Positions 17,294-25,752 of a stretch of 38,873 bases of DNA are shown here, piece after piece. Position 1 is the first letter of the stretch. Every line of letters begins with the position of its first letter. The notes under the pieces are model-generated. The model saw only the letters and a program-made list of their open reading frames with translations. It did no database searches and was not told the DNA's origin. The DNA is from an uncultured Bacteroidales bacterium (GTDB lineage: Bacteria > Bacteroidota > Bacteroidia > Bacteroidales > CAIXZF01): NCBI GenBank assembly GCA_903923925.1, contig CAIXZF010000110.1:1-38873 (forward strand). The letters are read 5' to 3'. The position numbers and the translations under genes are program-made.

Positions 17294-17725
17294 ATGAACG
17301 ACACTTATTTTATGCGGGAGGCTCTCAAGGAGGCCCGCAAAGCTTTTGAACTTGATGAAGTTCCAATAGGTGCGGTTATTGTAGCTAATGATATGCTTAT
17401 TGGTCGCGGACACAACCTCACAGAACGGCTGAACGACGTTACTGCCCATGCCGAAATGCAGGCTTTTACTGCTGCGGCTAATACCCTCGGCGCAAAATAT
17501 CTTACCGATTGCACTTTATATGTTACTGTAGAACCTTGTGTAATGTGCGCCGGTGCTGCTTACTGGACTCAGATCACAAGAATTGTATGGGGTACTGATG
17601 ATGAAAAACGGGGTTTCTCTAAAATCGGAAATTCACTGCTTCATCCTAAAACTACTACCACTAAAGGTGTACTGGAAGAAGAATGCAAGGAGTTGATGCT
17701 GAGATTCTTTAAAGGAAAACGATAA
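17294..17725 (+). CDS. tadA: tRNA-specific adenosine deaminase
   Basis: This 143-residue zinc deaminase converts A34 to inosine in the tRNA-Arg(ACG) anticodon. Zinc ligands and the catalytic glutamate are visible as H52-A-E54 (AHAEMQAF) and P-C82-VM-C85 (EPCVMCAGA). Length is typical for TadA. A broader nucleoside deaminase role (for example guanine or cytosine deamination) cannot be excluded. It follows pgi by 6 bp. Bacteroidota TadA proteins look like this one, and no second copy is visible in the window. Confidence 0.88.
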   Translation: MNDTYFMREALKEARKAFELDEVPIGAVIVANDMLIGRGHNLTERLNDVTAHAEMQAFTAAANTLGAKYLTDCTLYVTVEPCVMCAGAAYWTQITRIVWGTDDEKRGFSKIGNSLLHPKTTTTKGVLEEECKELMLRFFKGKR

Positions 17726-17856
17726 TTTTCTGTTTTCATTAACAATTTACCTGTTTTTGTTGTTAATAATTCGATCTGAAATTTTGTGCAGAAAGCAAGC
17801 ATCTTTACGAATTTTGCATCTGCATAGATCAAACATTAAAATATAAACACAGGTAT

Positions 17857-17952
17857 ATGGATTACTTAAAGAAAAACCTCCATTGGGTTATTTATATCAG
17901 CGTGCTTACATTGGCTATCGTTGCAGCAGTGCTCACAGGGAACCTGAATTAA
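17857..17952 (+). CDS. Possible 31-residue single-helix membrane peptide
   Basis: This ATG-started frame encodes MDYLKKNLHWV followed by a hydrophobic helix (about residues 9-27) and a short polar end. An AGG-containing stretch lies 3-5 nt before the ATG. Its last 20 bp overlap the 3' end of the opposite-strand PHP gene. It is too short for family recognition and could be chance, but the charged N-terminus plus clean helix resembles other bacterial small membrane proteins. Confidence 0.35.
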   Translation: MDYLKKNLHWVIYISVLTLAIVAAVLTGNLN

Positions 17953-18805
17953 TCAGTCTTTCTATTGAAATCGCTGACCACCCGGATTCTGATAAATAAT
18001 GTAACTCTTTGAAACCCACTTCCTGAAGCTGATCAAGGGTTTCTGGAAATAAAGCAGCCATCTCTCCAGGCAGATGTGCATCTGAGCTAATAGTAACTGG
18101 AATATTCATCTCCCTGGCAGCTTCCAGAACTTCTATCCCGGGAAACAAGGAATGCGAACGCTTTTTATAGATCCCTCTCGTATTTGCCTCAATAATAAAG
18201 CCCCTTTCTGCAATCAATACAAGCGTTTCCATTATTAAATCGCGGTACCAGCTTTCATCTTCCCTGAAATACCTGTTCCTGTTGTGCATTTTGATTTTAT
18301 CGAAATGACCTATTATTTCGAAGGACTCAGTGCTGATCATCTGATTGAGTTGCCTGAAATAGGCAGAAACAGCCTTTCTGATGTCATTACCAAATATGTA
18401 TTTTAATCCGCTTTCATAAATATCGGCAGTTGGTCCGTCGATAAACCATAGTGCATCTTTCTCTTCATTTGAAATAAGATGCACAGAACCAATAATGTAG
18501 TCTAAGCTGTTTTTCTCTTTTACCTCTGCAAAATTTTCACTGATGCCCGGAATAAAATCCATCTCCAGTCCGCAGTAAACAGCAATTTTATCGGCATATT
18601 CTTTCTTTAACTCATTGATTGTCCTAATATACTCAGCAAAATTTTCTTTCTTTAAGGCAAACGTATTATCAAAAGGCAGAGGTGAATGTTCTGAAAAACC
18701 TATCGAAAAGAAACCAAGTTCCAGGGCAGTTGAAACCCAATCGGCAGGTTCTCCTTTTCCATCGGAAAACCTTGTGTGCATGTGATAATTGAAAAATGAA
18801 CTCAC
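17933..18805 (-). CDS. PHP-domain phosphatase (histidinol-phosphatase HisJ-like)
   Basis: This 290-residue PHP-fold metal-dependent phosphoesterase has motif I YHMHTRFSDGKG (residues 7-18), then GFSEHSPLPF, LEMDFIP, IIGSVHLI, IGHFDKIK, EANTRG and SSDAHLPGE in the order of HisJ-type histidinol-phosphatases, which bind three metals. The reaction in histidine synthesis would be histidinol-phosphate to histidinol; PHP proteins of this shape may hydrolyse other phosphates. No other his genes are nearby. Its start overlaps the end of the U32 gene by 4 bp, implying co-translation. Confidence 0.85.
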   Translation of the reverse strand: MSSFFNYHMHTRFSDGKGEPADWVSTALELGFFSIGFSEHSPLPFDNTFALKKENFAEYIRTINELKKEYADKIAVYCGLEMDFIPGISENFAEVKEKNSLDYIIGSVHLISNEEKDALWFIDGPTADIYESGLKYIFGNDIRKAVSAYFRQLNQMISTESFEIIGHFDKIKMHNRNRYFREDESWYRDLIMETLVLIAERGFIIEANTRGIYKKRSHSLFPGIEVLEAAREMNIPVTISSDAHLPGEMAALFPETLDQLQEVGFKELHYLSESGWSAISIERLINSGSL

Positions 18806-20061
18806 TGGAAAAGGTCTGGTTCTGCTGTTACTACTTTGTATACCTTATCACCGCGTCTTACAAGCGTTTGAACAGGAATCGACACCTTCACTCCTTTTTC
18901 CACCCTGTCAACTGCTTCGAGATCCAGCCGGATTTCGCTTACAATTTCTTCCAGTACTCCCGTAGTTGGCCCAATAATCATAATTTCATCGCCTTTACTG
19001 AGAGAATGCTGTTCAAGCTGGATTTCAGCTACATTAAGTTTCGTAAAGTAATTAACAACCTTGCCCAGCTGAAGCTTCCGCTTCGTAGCCTGCGATCCGT
19101 AAATAGCAGACCACTCCCCTATCTTCTGACCAAGATAATACCCATCCCAGAAACCTCTGTTGTAAACCTCCGCAAGTCGTGTTTCCCAATTCGTTACTTT
19201 CTCAGCAGAATAAGTCCCGTCGTTTATAGCATCAACTGCTTCACGGTAACAACTCACCGCGGTTTTAACATATTCAGGCGAACGGCCACGTCCCTCAATC
19301 TTTAAAACAGAAACTCCTGCAAGAATAATTTTATCGAGGAAATGAATGGTTTTCAAATCTTTTGGCGACATAATATACTCATTATCAATCTCCAGTTCAA
19401 GATCGCTCTCCTTGTCTTTTACAATATACGAACGACGGCAGAGTTGAAGACAGGCTCCCTTATTTGCTGAATGCTGATGATTATCGAGACTGAGGTAACA
19501 TTTTCCGGAAACGGCCATGCATAAAGCGCCATGAACAAACATTTCTATTTTTACAAGATTTCCGGCAGGACCCTTGATCTTGTTCTTTTTGATTGCCTTA
19601 CATATACCTGCAACCTGCGAAAGATTCAGTTCGCGTGCCAAAACAATAACATCAGCGAAATTCGCATAATATTTAACAGCATCAAGGTTGGTAACATTAC
19701 ATTGGGTTGAAAGATGTACTTCCATACCGGCATCGCGACATAGCTGAATAACGCTTACATCGGAGGCAATTATTGCCGTAATCCCATTTTTCTTAGCAGC
19801 AAGTACAATCTTCTTAACCTCTTTTAATTCGGTATCATAGATTATTGTATTTACAGTAAGATAGGTTTTTACACCCTTTTCTGAACACAATTCCGTAATT
19901 TTCTTCAGATCTGTCAGACCAAAATTCACCGATGATCTTGCTCTCATATTGAGTTTTCCAACTCCAAAATACACCGACCCTGCACCGGCCTGTAAAGCTG
20001 CATGAAGCGCCTCATAAGAACCCACCGGAGCCATGATCTCTATTTCACTACTATTTTTCAT
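18802..20061 (-). CDS. trhP: U32 family protein, TrhP-like tRNA hydroxylation factor
   Basis: This 419-residue protein of the peptidase U32 family has an N-terminal TIM-barrel-like domain that begins IMAPVGSYEALHAALQAGA. The conserved core EMFVHGALCMAVSGKC (about 170-185) includes cysteines typical of the Fe-S-dependent members. More Cys follow in GACLQLCRR, and then ILKIEGRGRSPEYV-like residues (about 253-266). The core matches E. coli TrhP (YegQ), needed for 5-hydroxyuridine at tRNA position 34, better than RlhA or the YhbU/YhbV pair. A -7 box sits 4 nt before the start codon. It is cotranscribed with the PHP gene. Confidence 0.85.
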   Translation of the reverse strand: MKNSSEIEIMAPVGSYEALHAALQAGAGSVYFGVGKLNMRARSSVNFGLTDLKKITELCSEKGVKTYLTVNTIIYDTELKEVKKIVLAAKKNGITAIIASDVSVIQLCRDAGMEVHLSTQCNVTNLDAVKYYANFADVIVLARELNLSQVAGICKAIKKNKIKGPAGNLVKIEMFVHGALCMAVSGKCYLSLDNHQHSANKGACLQLCRRSYIVKDKESDLELEIDNEYIMSPKDLKTIHFLDKIILAGVSVLKIEGRGRSPEYVKTAVSCYREAVDAINDGTYSAEKVTNWETRLAEVYNRGFWDGYYLGQKIGEWSAIYGSQATKRKLQLGKVVNYFTKLNVAEIQLEQHSLSKGDEIMIIGPTTGVLEEIVSEIRLDLEAVDRVEKGVKVSIPVQTLVRRGDKVYKVVTAEPDLFQ

Positions 20062-20065
20062 GAAG

Positions 20066-20073
20066 CAAAGTTA
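20066..20073 (-). promoter_or_regulatory. -7 box at the start codon of the U32 gene
   Basis: The minus-strand sequence TAACTTTG (TAnnTTTG) ends 4 nt before the ATG, again predicting a leaderless or nearly leaderless message. Confidence 0.5.
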
Positions 20074-20115
20074 CAATTTTACATCCATAAGGTCAGGAGG
20101 TATAAATTTATACTC

Positions 20116-20557
20116 TTAAAAATATGTGTTTACTGCAAATTCATATTGTCCGATAAAAATCTCTTTAAACCTGCTGATATTGTTTTGTTCATAAAACAGA
20201 AGCATCGCCTTTTTATATTCAATACTATCAACTGTTCTGTATGAAATAGGACAATGATGGTCGAACATTAATACTGCATTGCTAAGAATCCGGGCAGTTC
20301 GTTTATTTCCGTCAGCAAAAGGCTGAATATAGGAAATCAGGAGCAAAAGAACCTGAAATAGCAACCCTGCTTTTTCTCAAATTCTTGTCAATGGAAATTC
20401 CTTCACCAATATTCCATGTGGTTTAAAAGCATTATTGCTTCTTCTTTTGTCTTTCCAGTTGCAGTAACTTTTTACGTTAACAATCGTTCTGTTTCCAGCA
20501 ATGAATATGTATTGCCTTCAATCTGTGATGATTTCCAGCATAAAACAAGAACATCGC
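20116..20557 (-). pseudogene. Decayed Fic-family gene
   Basis: Reading leftward from the end of the dihydropyrimidinase gene, one frame gives SSQIEGNTYSLLETERLL, the Fic N-terminal inhibitory-type region. A stop follows (20472-20474), then KTKEEAIMLLNH, then a second stop (20403-20405). After a short scrambled stretch the frame changes, and the last 82 codons give SYIQPFADGNKRTAR and a normal C-terminus (YEQNNISRFKEIF, ending VNTYF). The middle of the protein, between the NHMEYW stretch and the Fic motif, appears deleted. The N-terminus is cut at the junction with the neighbouring gene. The Fic motif has Gln where the catalytic His of HPFxDGNGR normally sits. Fic proteins AMPylate targets; this one cannot be functional. 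Confidence 0.85.
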
Positions 20558-21877
20558 CTACCCGCAAATTCGTCCCTGCCGGATTATAGTTTTAGGGCCA
20601 CCCAAAATCTGGAATCCTTCATAAATCGTATGATCGCATCGCAATTTAAGCTCATCTGCATGAATAATCCGTTTAACCTCAGGATCCCACAGCACAAGAT
20701 CGGAGTTGAATCCCTCAGCTATACAGCCTTTCGCTGCCGACATCCCGAAAATCCTTGCGGCTTGCGCAGAACAGAGATCAACCCATTGATTCATTGTAAT
20801 TCTCTTCGTCAATACTCCATAGGTATACAACAAGGATAAACGGAATCCTATCCCACCTGTCCCATTCGGTATTTTGGTAAAATCCTTAATCCCTTTATCC
20901 TTCTGACCTTTCAGCTTAAAGGGGCAATGGTCGGTACTAACTACTTTCAGAGTACCATCCGAAATGCCTGTCCACAAAGCATCCTGGTCGGATTTACTCC
21001 GGATAGGTGGACTCACAATATACGGAAGCATTTCGTAATCGGGCAGTTGGTAGACACTTTCGTCAAAAAGAAGATAGTGCAGACAGGTCTCTCCTTCAAC
21101 CTCAACTCCCCGTTTCTGAGCTGATGAAATCAGCTCTACCGATTTTCTGCAGGAAACATGAACGATATACACCCTGCAAGCTGTCTTTTCGGATAGCTCA
21201 ATAAGCTTTTGTACTGCTCTGGCTTCAAGCTCATCAGGACGGGAAACAGCATGATACGCTGGCGTCAGCCTCCCCGAAATCCTCAGATTTTCCTGATTAA
21301 CTGCAATGGCCTTTCCATCCTCACAATGCACTGCTACCAAGGCCCCCAACTTAGCTGCAGTTTCCATTATCAGCTCAAGTTCCTGATAATCTACTCCAAT
21401 GGTATCGATATACGCCAGATAAACTTTGAAAGAAGTAATGCCTTCTTCCTCCACACATCTTCTCATCTCCTCCGCTGTATGACTTCTCCAGGATGTTATA
21501 CCCATATGAAAGCCGACATCTGTAACACAGTTCTCTGCCTCCTTCTTTCTTTTGCTCAGAGCGGTTGTAAGCAGCTCTTCTTTCCCGGGTGTTACAAAAT
21601 CGATGAGAGATGTTGTTCCGCCTGCAAGGGCAGCCCTGCTTCCACTGCTAAAATCATCGGACGACATTCCTACAGCCGAAGGAAGGGCCAAATGCACATG
21701 CGGATCAATTCCACCAGGAATAACAGGCATGCCACCTGCTTCCACAATAATTTCTTCGCCGCTTCCACGAATACCTTTTTCAATCCGGCTGATAATTGCG
21801 CCCTGAATCAGAATATCAGCAATTAAGGTCTCATGGGCATTAACAATTTGCGCATTTTTAATAAGGAGATCCTTCAT
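20558..21877 (-). CDS. hydA: Dihydropyrimidinase/D-hydantoinase-like amidohydrolase (HyuA/YgeZ type)
   Basis: This 439-residue cyclic amidohydrolase has the two-metal site H60-V-H62 in GGIDPHVHLA, the carboxylated lysine K151 in TSFKVYLAY, further ligands in AVHCEDG (about 183) and YIVHVSC (about 240), and Asp in VVSTDHCPF (about 314). The family opens cyclic ureides such as dihydropyrimidines, hydantoins or allantoin-like rings. It is the last gene of a six-gene leftward operon, 1 bp after ssnA. The E. coli counterpart in the same neighbourhood is hyuA/ygeZ. Inferred role: ring opening of a ureide formed during anaerobic purine or urate breakdown. The exact substrate is unknown. Confidence 0.9.
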   Translation of the reverse strand: MKDLLIKNAQIVNAHETLIADILIQGAIISRIEKGIRGSGEEIIVEAGGMPVIPGGIDPHVHLALPSAVGMSSDDFSSGSRAALAGGTTSLIDFVTPGKEELLTTALSKRKKEAENCVTDVGFHMGITSWRSHTAEEMRRCVEEEGITSFKVYLAYIDTIGVDYQELELIMETAAKLGALVAVHCEDGKAIAVNQENLRISGRLTPAYHAVSRPDELEARAVQKLIELSEKTACRVYIVHVSCRKSVELISSAQKRGVEVEGETCLHYLLFDESVYQLPDYEMLPYIVSPPIRSKSDQDALWTGISDGTLKVVSTDHCPFKLKGQKDKGIKDFTKIPNGTGGIGFRLSLLYTYGVLTKRITMNQWVDLCSAQAARIFGMSAAKGCIAEGFNSDLVLWDPEVKRIIHADELKLRCDHTIYEGFQILGGPKTIIRQGRICG

Positions 21878-21878
21878 T

Positions 21879-23147
21879 TCAAAGTTTTTTCCATAAGAGT
21901 TCCGCCAATCCTCTTGCTTCTGTCATTATTTCTGATTCATTCACATTCAACACTTTACGGTCTTCAACAATAAGTTTCCCCTTAGAAATTACATGTTGGA
22001 TATTTGCTGATGTTAATCCATAATAGAAATGCCCCGGCAAATTTTCCCTGCTTACCGGAGTTGGACTATCATACTCGAAAATTAAAAGATTATTTTCAGA
22101 ATTTCCTTTAAAATTATTGACATCCAAATAGTTACCTGCCTTCGTTAAACGTGTCAAAGCAATTCCGGGACTCATTTCTTCATGGTTTAAACCAATAAAA
22201 TAGGATGCCTGCGAACTTCTGAGCATATCGCTGTGCATCCCATCTGTACCAATCATGATATTGTTATTCAATCCTTTGGAAGTAAAATGGCCCACTTTAT
22301 TATTCAGGTTGCTTTCGCAATTCTGCGCAATATAAACTCCGCTGTTTTTAAGCAGTTTCCTTTCTTTATCTGAAAGATGAAGGCAATGTGCCAGAATCGT
22401 AGCCGGCGAATGCAATACACCTTCTCCTGAAAACCGCTCTACAACACTACATCCGTAGTTTTGCATTGTAAGTTCCTGATCAACTGAATCTTCTGCTGTA
22501 TGCACATGGATTCCGGTCTTAAACTTTTCAGCCAGATCAACAGCCTTTCTAAGGGTCTTATTTCCCACTGTAAAAGAAGCATGCAGCCCAACCAGTCCCT
22601 GCCTGTTTTTCAGGTAATTATCCGTTTCTGCCAGACCCTTTTCTGCAATTTCTATCCCATCGCGATCAGAAATCTCATAACATAAAAGGTGCGAAATACC
22701 CACTTCATCAAAGGCATTCGCAATAACTTCCAAAGAACCCTCAACCGCATAAGGAGATGAATGATGATCAATAACGAAGGTAGATCCAGCTTTGGCACTT
22801 GCTATAGCTGTTGCATAAGCACTTAACCTGATCATATCCATAGTAAGTGCCTTGTCGAGCTTCCACCAGATAAACGCTAAGGTCTCTGAAAAATTCGCGG
22901 GAAACACTTTTGGCTGAGGCATTCCCCTGGATAATGCTGAATACGCATGATGATGGGCGTTCACAAAGGAATGAGTAACAAGTTTCTCGTTACAATCCAT
23001 TAACTTTATACCGATTCGGTCTTTAATATCACTTATAGTATCGATAAAAGAAATCCCTCCCTCAGCGCCTTTTTCTACAAGAATGTTCCGGTTTGAAATC
23101 TCTAAGGTTTCCGGATTTATATAGCTGGCATTTTTCAGGAGTAGCAT
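21879..23147 (-). CDS. ssnA: SsnA-type metal-dependent amidohydrolase
   Basis: This 422-residue amidohydrolase of the ATZ/TRZ-chlorohydrolase-like family has metal ligands H65-H66-H67 in SFVNAHHHAYSALSRG, the histidine in HVHTAEDSVDQ (about 216-226), HCLHLS (about 257) and Asp in IGTDGMHSDM (about 298). It closely matches SsnA, the aminohydrolase that accompanies xdhD and ygfK in E. coli. Family enzymes deaminate or hydrolyse purine-like rings. In this operon it lies between the hydantoinase and xanthine dehydrogenase genes (gaps 1 and 35 bp). Family clear, substrate inferred only. Confidence 0.92.
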   Translation of the reverse strand: MLLLKNASYINPETLEISNRNILVEKGAEGGISFIDTISDIKDRIGIKLMDCNEKLVTHSFVNAHHHAYSALSRGMPQPKVFPANFSETLAFIWWKLDKALTMDMIRLSAYATAIASAKAGSTFVIDHHSSPYAVEGSLEVIANAFDEVGISHLLCYEISDRDGIEIAEKGLAETDNYLKNRQGLVGLHASFTVGNKTLRKAVDLAEKFKTGIHVHTAEDSVDQELTMQNYGCSVVERFSGEGVLHSPATILAHCLHLSDKERKLLKNSGVYIAQNCESNLNNKVGHFTSKGLNNNIMIGTDGMHSDMLRSSQASYFIGLNHEEMSPGIALTRLTKAGNYLDVNNFKGNSENNLLIFEYDSPTPVSRENLPGHFYYGLTSANIQHVISKGKLIVEDRKVLNVNESEIMTEARGLAELLWKKL

Positions 23148-23182
23148 CTGTTGAATTGTTAGGGTGATTCAGGGTGAAGTTA

Positions 23183-25735
23183 TTAGTTTTTGATGGGCAA
23201 TTTTGTTCTTCGGATTCCATCGTAATGGCAAAGAGCATTGGCAACAGCTGCTGCAGTAGGAACAAGACCAATTTCGCCCACACCTTTTACACCATATGGT
23301 CCAACTTCGTCAGGAACTTCTATTCCAATAACTTCAATATCTGGTGTTTCATGCGAGCGCAATACACCACAATCTCTGAGTTTGGAGCTTAGCAGCCTTC
23401 CGTCTTTCATTGGAAGCTCTTCCGAAATTGCATATCCGATTCCCATGAGAACTGCACCTTCTACCTGTCCTTCAAAAAGAAGAGGATTCATAATCTTTCC
23501 TGCATCGTGAGCTGCAATAACTTTACTGATTTTCCCATTATCGTCAAGAATTACAAGCTGAGCAGCATATCCATAAGAATAATGTGTAATTACCTCCTCC
23601 ACCTCAGCACCCGGTTTTGTAGTCCAGTCGCAGGCAAAACTTCCTCTGTACTGTTTTCCCGAAAGACTTTCTAAACCAGAAGTTTCAAGATCCTTCCTGA
23701 TCTTCTTTCCGGCATCTATAAGGGCATTTCCTAAAAGTGCCGTTGCTCTCGAAGAAGTTGTCATGCCCGTTTTTATTCCGGCAGCTGTATTAACAACAAC
23801 TTCTACAGCATGAGGATCAATGCCGGTCTCGGTACAAAGTGTCTGAATTGCAATGGTATGCACTCCCTGTCCCATCTCTGTCCATCCATGATGAATCGTA
23901 ATATGTTCCCTTGAATGAATGTCAATTATTACATCGCAATAATCAATCATCCCATTCCCTATTCCACTGTTTTTTATACCACAGGCAAGTCCGGAAAATT
24001 TAGACAGAGTGTATGCATCTTTTAAAGCAAGCAAACATTGCCTTATCCCGGTACTTTTAAGCTTCTGACCTGTTGCCGTTGATAAACCATCGACCAGGGC
24101 ATTATCGTACCTGAATTGCCATCTGTCAAAATTACCCTTCTTACAAAGTTCATCAATACTGCTTTCCAGGGCAAATGCAACCTGGTTCGCACCAAAACCA
24201 CGCATGGCACCCGAAGGAATATTATTCGTGTAAACCGTCTTTGCTTCAATATCAATCACCGGAATATAATATCCACCCGTAGCATGCCCGGCAACTCTTT
24301 CCATAACTTTTGTACCAACACTGGCATAGGCACCCGTATCTCCCACAGCCCTGAGCTTTAATGCTGTTAATTTTCCGTTTTCATTACAGGCAATATTGAT
24401 ATCCATCCAAACAGGATGACGCTTTGGATGCATTATTATCGACTCCTCGCGTGTAAGTGACAGTCGTACAGGCTTTTTGAGAAGCCAGGCATAAAGTGAA
24501 ACATGCCCCTGCACCGTTATATCTTCTTTGCCGCCAAATCCTCCTCCGCTGGCAATCTGTTTAACTATAACTTTTTCTTCATCTATCCCCAGAATCATGG
24601 CTACCTGCCTTCTATCCTCATAAACTCCCTGTCCGGAGCTGTAAAGAAATAATTCTCCCTCACCAAAAGGCATTGCTAAAGCGGCTTCAACTTCAAGAAA
24701 TGCATGCTCAACTCTTTGGGTTTCATATTTTCCCGAAACTACAAATGCTGAGTCATGCAGGGCAAGGGCAGCATCTCCCCTTTTAAGTATACAATTATCC
24801 AACAAATTATGATGATCATCATGCACTTGTTTCGAACCAGGTTCCATGGCTTCAAACACATCGGTTACAGGCTCGTTCACATCATATGTAATTGCGATTT
24901 TTTTAACCGCCTCTCGGGCAATCTCTTCTGTATCAGCAACAACACCGGCCAGTACATCTCCAATGTACCTGCAATCCTGCCCTTCGCCAATCATCAGAGG
25001 CCAGTCGGTATAAATCAGTCCGGTTTTAATGCTGCCGGGAATATCAGAGGCTGTAAAAATCCGTACGACTCCAGTTGTAGATTTTGCTGCGTCAACATCA
25101 ATCTTTAAAACCCTGGCACTAGGAAAATCGCTGAATTTCAATGCTGCAAACAACATCCCCTTCTCTCTGAGATCTCCGGTAAAAGGCTTCTTACCGATTG
25201 CAGTCTCATATGCTTCATATTTACTATACGATTCACCAGCCAGTGCCTGTGCACCTACCTTAATTGTTTTCCCTTTGCCCAATAAAATTGATGCACTTTC
25301 CTCAATTGCTTTCTCAATTTTTTTATATCCTGTGCATCTGCAAAGATGCGGTTTCAATGCCTCCCTGATTTCTTCCATAGAAGGATTTGAAGTATACTGC
25401 AACAATAACTTTGTTCTGACAATAAACCCCGGCGTGCAAAAACCACACTGAACAGCACCCATATCAACAAATGCATGTCCGATAACTTCTTTGATATGAC
25501 CTGGCATTCCTTCCATTGTAGTAAGCACAGCACCATGCAGACTCTTCATTTTTGTTACGCAGGCCAGTTTCCCTTTTCCATTTATTTCAACAAGGCAGGC
25601 ACCACAGGCCGACTGCCCCGAACAGCCATCCTTCACCGAAAATATTCCTGCTTCATTTCTAAGGTACTTCAGTAAGGACAGTTCTTCATCACCCGTATAA
25701 TTTACCTCAGCAGCGTTTAAATAGAACTTAATCAT
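23183..25735 (-). CDS. xdh: Selenium-dependent-type xanthine dehydrogenase, fused Fe-S and molybdopterin subunits
   Basis: This 850-residue molybdenum hydroxylase has a plant-type [2Fe-2S] domain with C38, C44, C47, C59, and a second [2Fe-2S] domain with C97, C100, C132, C134. It is fused to the molybdopterin domains (from about 165 on; QRVEHAFLE, SGGGFGGKED, SGAMRGFGANQ). The active-site glutamate is present near the end in KGVGEIGLVPTAAA. There is no FAD domain. The layout is that of the selenium-dependent xanthine dehydrogenases of purine-fermenting anaerobes and E. coli XdhD. The selenium is a labile Mo ligand, not selenocysteine, so no in-frame UGA is needed. Expected chemistry is xanthine/urate redox. 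Electrons may pass to YgfK. Confidence 0.9.
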   Translation of the reverse strand: MIKFYLNAAEVNYTGDEELSLLKYLRNEAGIFSVKDGCSGQSACGACLVEINGKGKLACVTKMKSLHGAVLTTMEGMPGHIKEVIGHAFVDMGAVQCGFCTPGFIVRTKLLLQYTSNPSMEEIREALKPHLCRCTGYKKIEKAIEESASILLGKGKTIKVGAQALAGESYSKYEAYETAIGKKPFTGDLREKGMLFAALKFSDFPSARVLKIDVDAAKSTTGVVRIFTASDIPGSIKTGLIYTDWPLMIGEGQDCRYIGDVLAGVVADTEEIAREAVKKIAITYDVNEPVTDVFEAMEPGSKQVHDDHHNLLDNCILKRGDAALALHDSAFVVSGKYETQRVEHAFLEVEAALAMPFGEGELFLYSSGQGVYEDRRQVAMILGIDEEKVIVKQIASGGGFGGKEDITVQGHVSLYAWLLKKPVRLSLTREESIIMHPKRHPVWMDINIACNENGKLTALKLRAVGDTGAYASVGTKVMERVAGHATGGYYIPVIDIEAKTVYTNNIPSGAMRGFGANQVAFALESSIDELCKKGNFDRWQFRYDNALVDGLSTATGQKLKSTGIRQCLLALKDAYTLSKFSGLACGIKNSGIGNGMIDYCDVIIDIHSREHITIHHGWTEMGQGVHTIAIQTLCTETGIDPHAVEVVVNTAAGIKTGMTTSSRATALLGNALIDAGKKIRKDLETSGLESLSGKQYRGSFACDWTTKPGAEVEEVITHYSYGYAAQLVILDDNGKISKVIAAHDAGKIMNPLLFEGQVEGAVLMGIGYAISEELPMKDGRLLSSKLRDCGVLRSHETPDIEVIGIEVPDEVGPYGVKGVGEIGLVPTAAAVANALCHYDGIRRTKLPIKN

Positions 25736-25752
25736 ATGTATTCATCTAAAAA

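Noticed and set aside
17726-17775. TTAACAA/TTGTTAA inverted repeat as terminator after tadA
   Set aside because: The stem is short and A/T-only and no T tract follows, so it cannot be called.
20501-21826. Several plus-strand open frames across the hydA gene
   Set aside because: They are shadows of the dihydropyrimidinase gene, whose metal ligands are intact on the minus strand.
23183-25735. Possible selenocysteine in the xanthine dehydrogenase
   Set aside because: The frame has no internal UGA; in this family selenium is a labile cofactor ligand, not selenocysteine.
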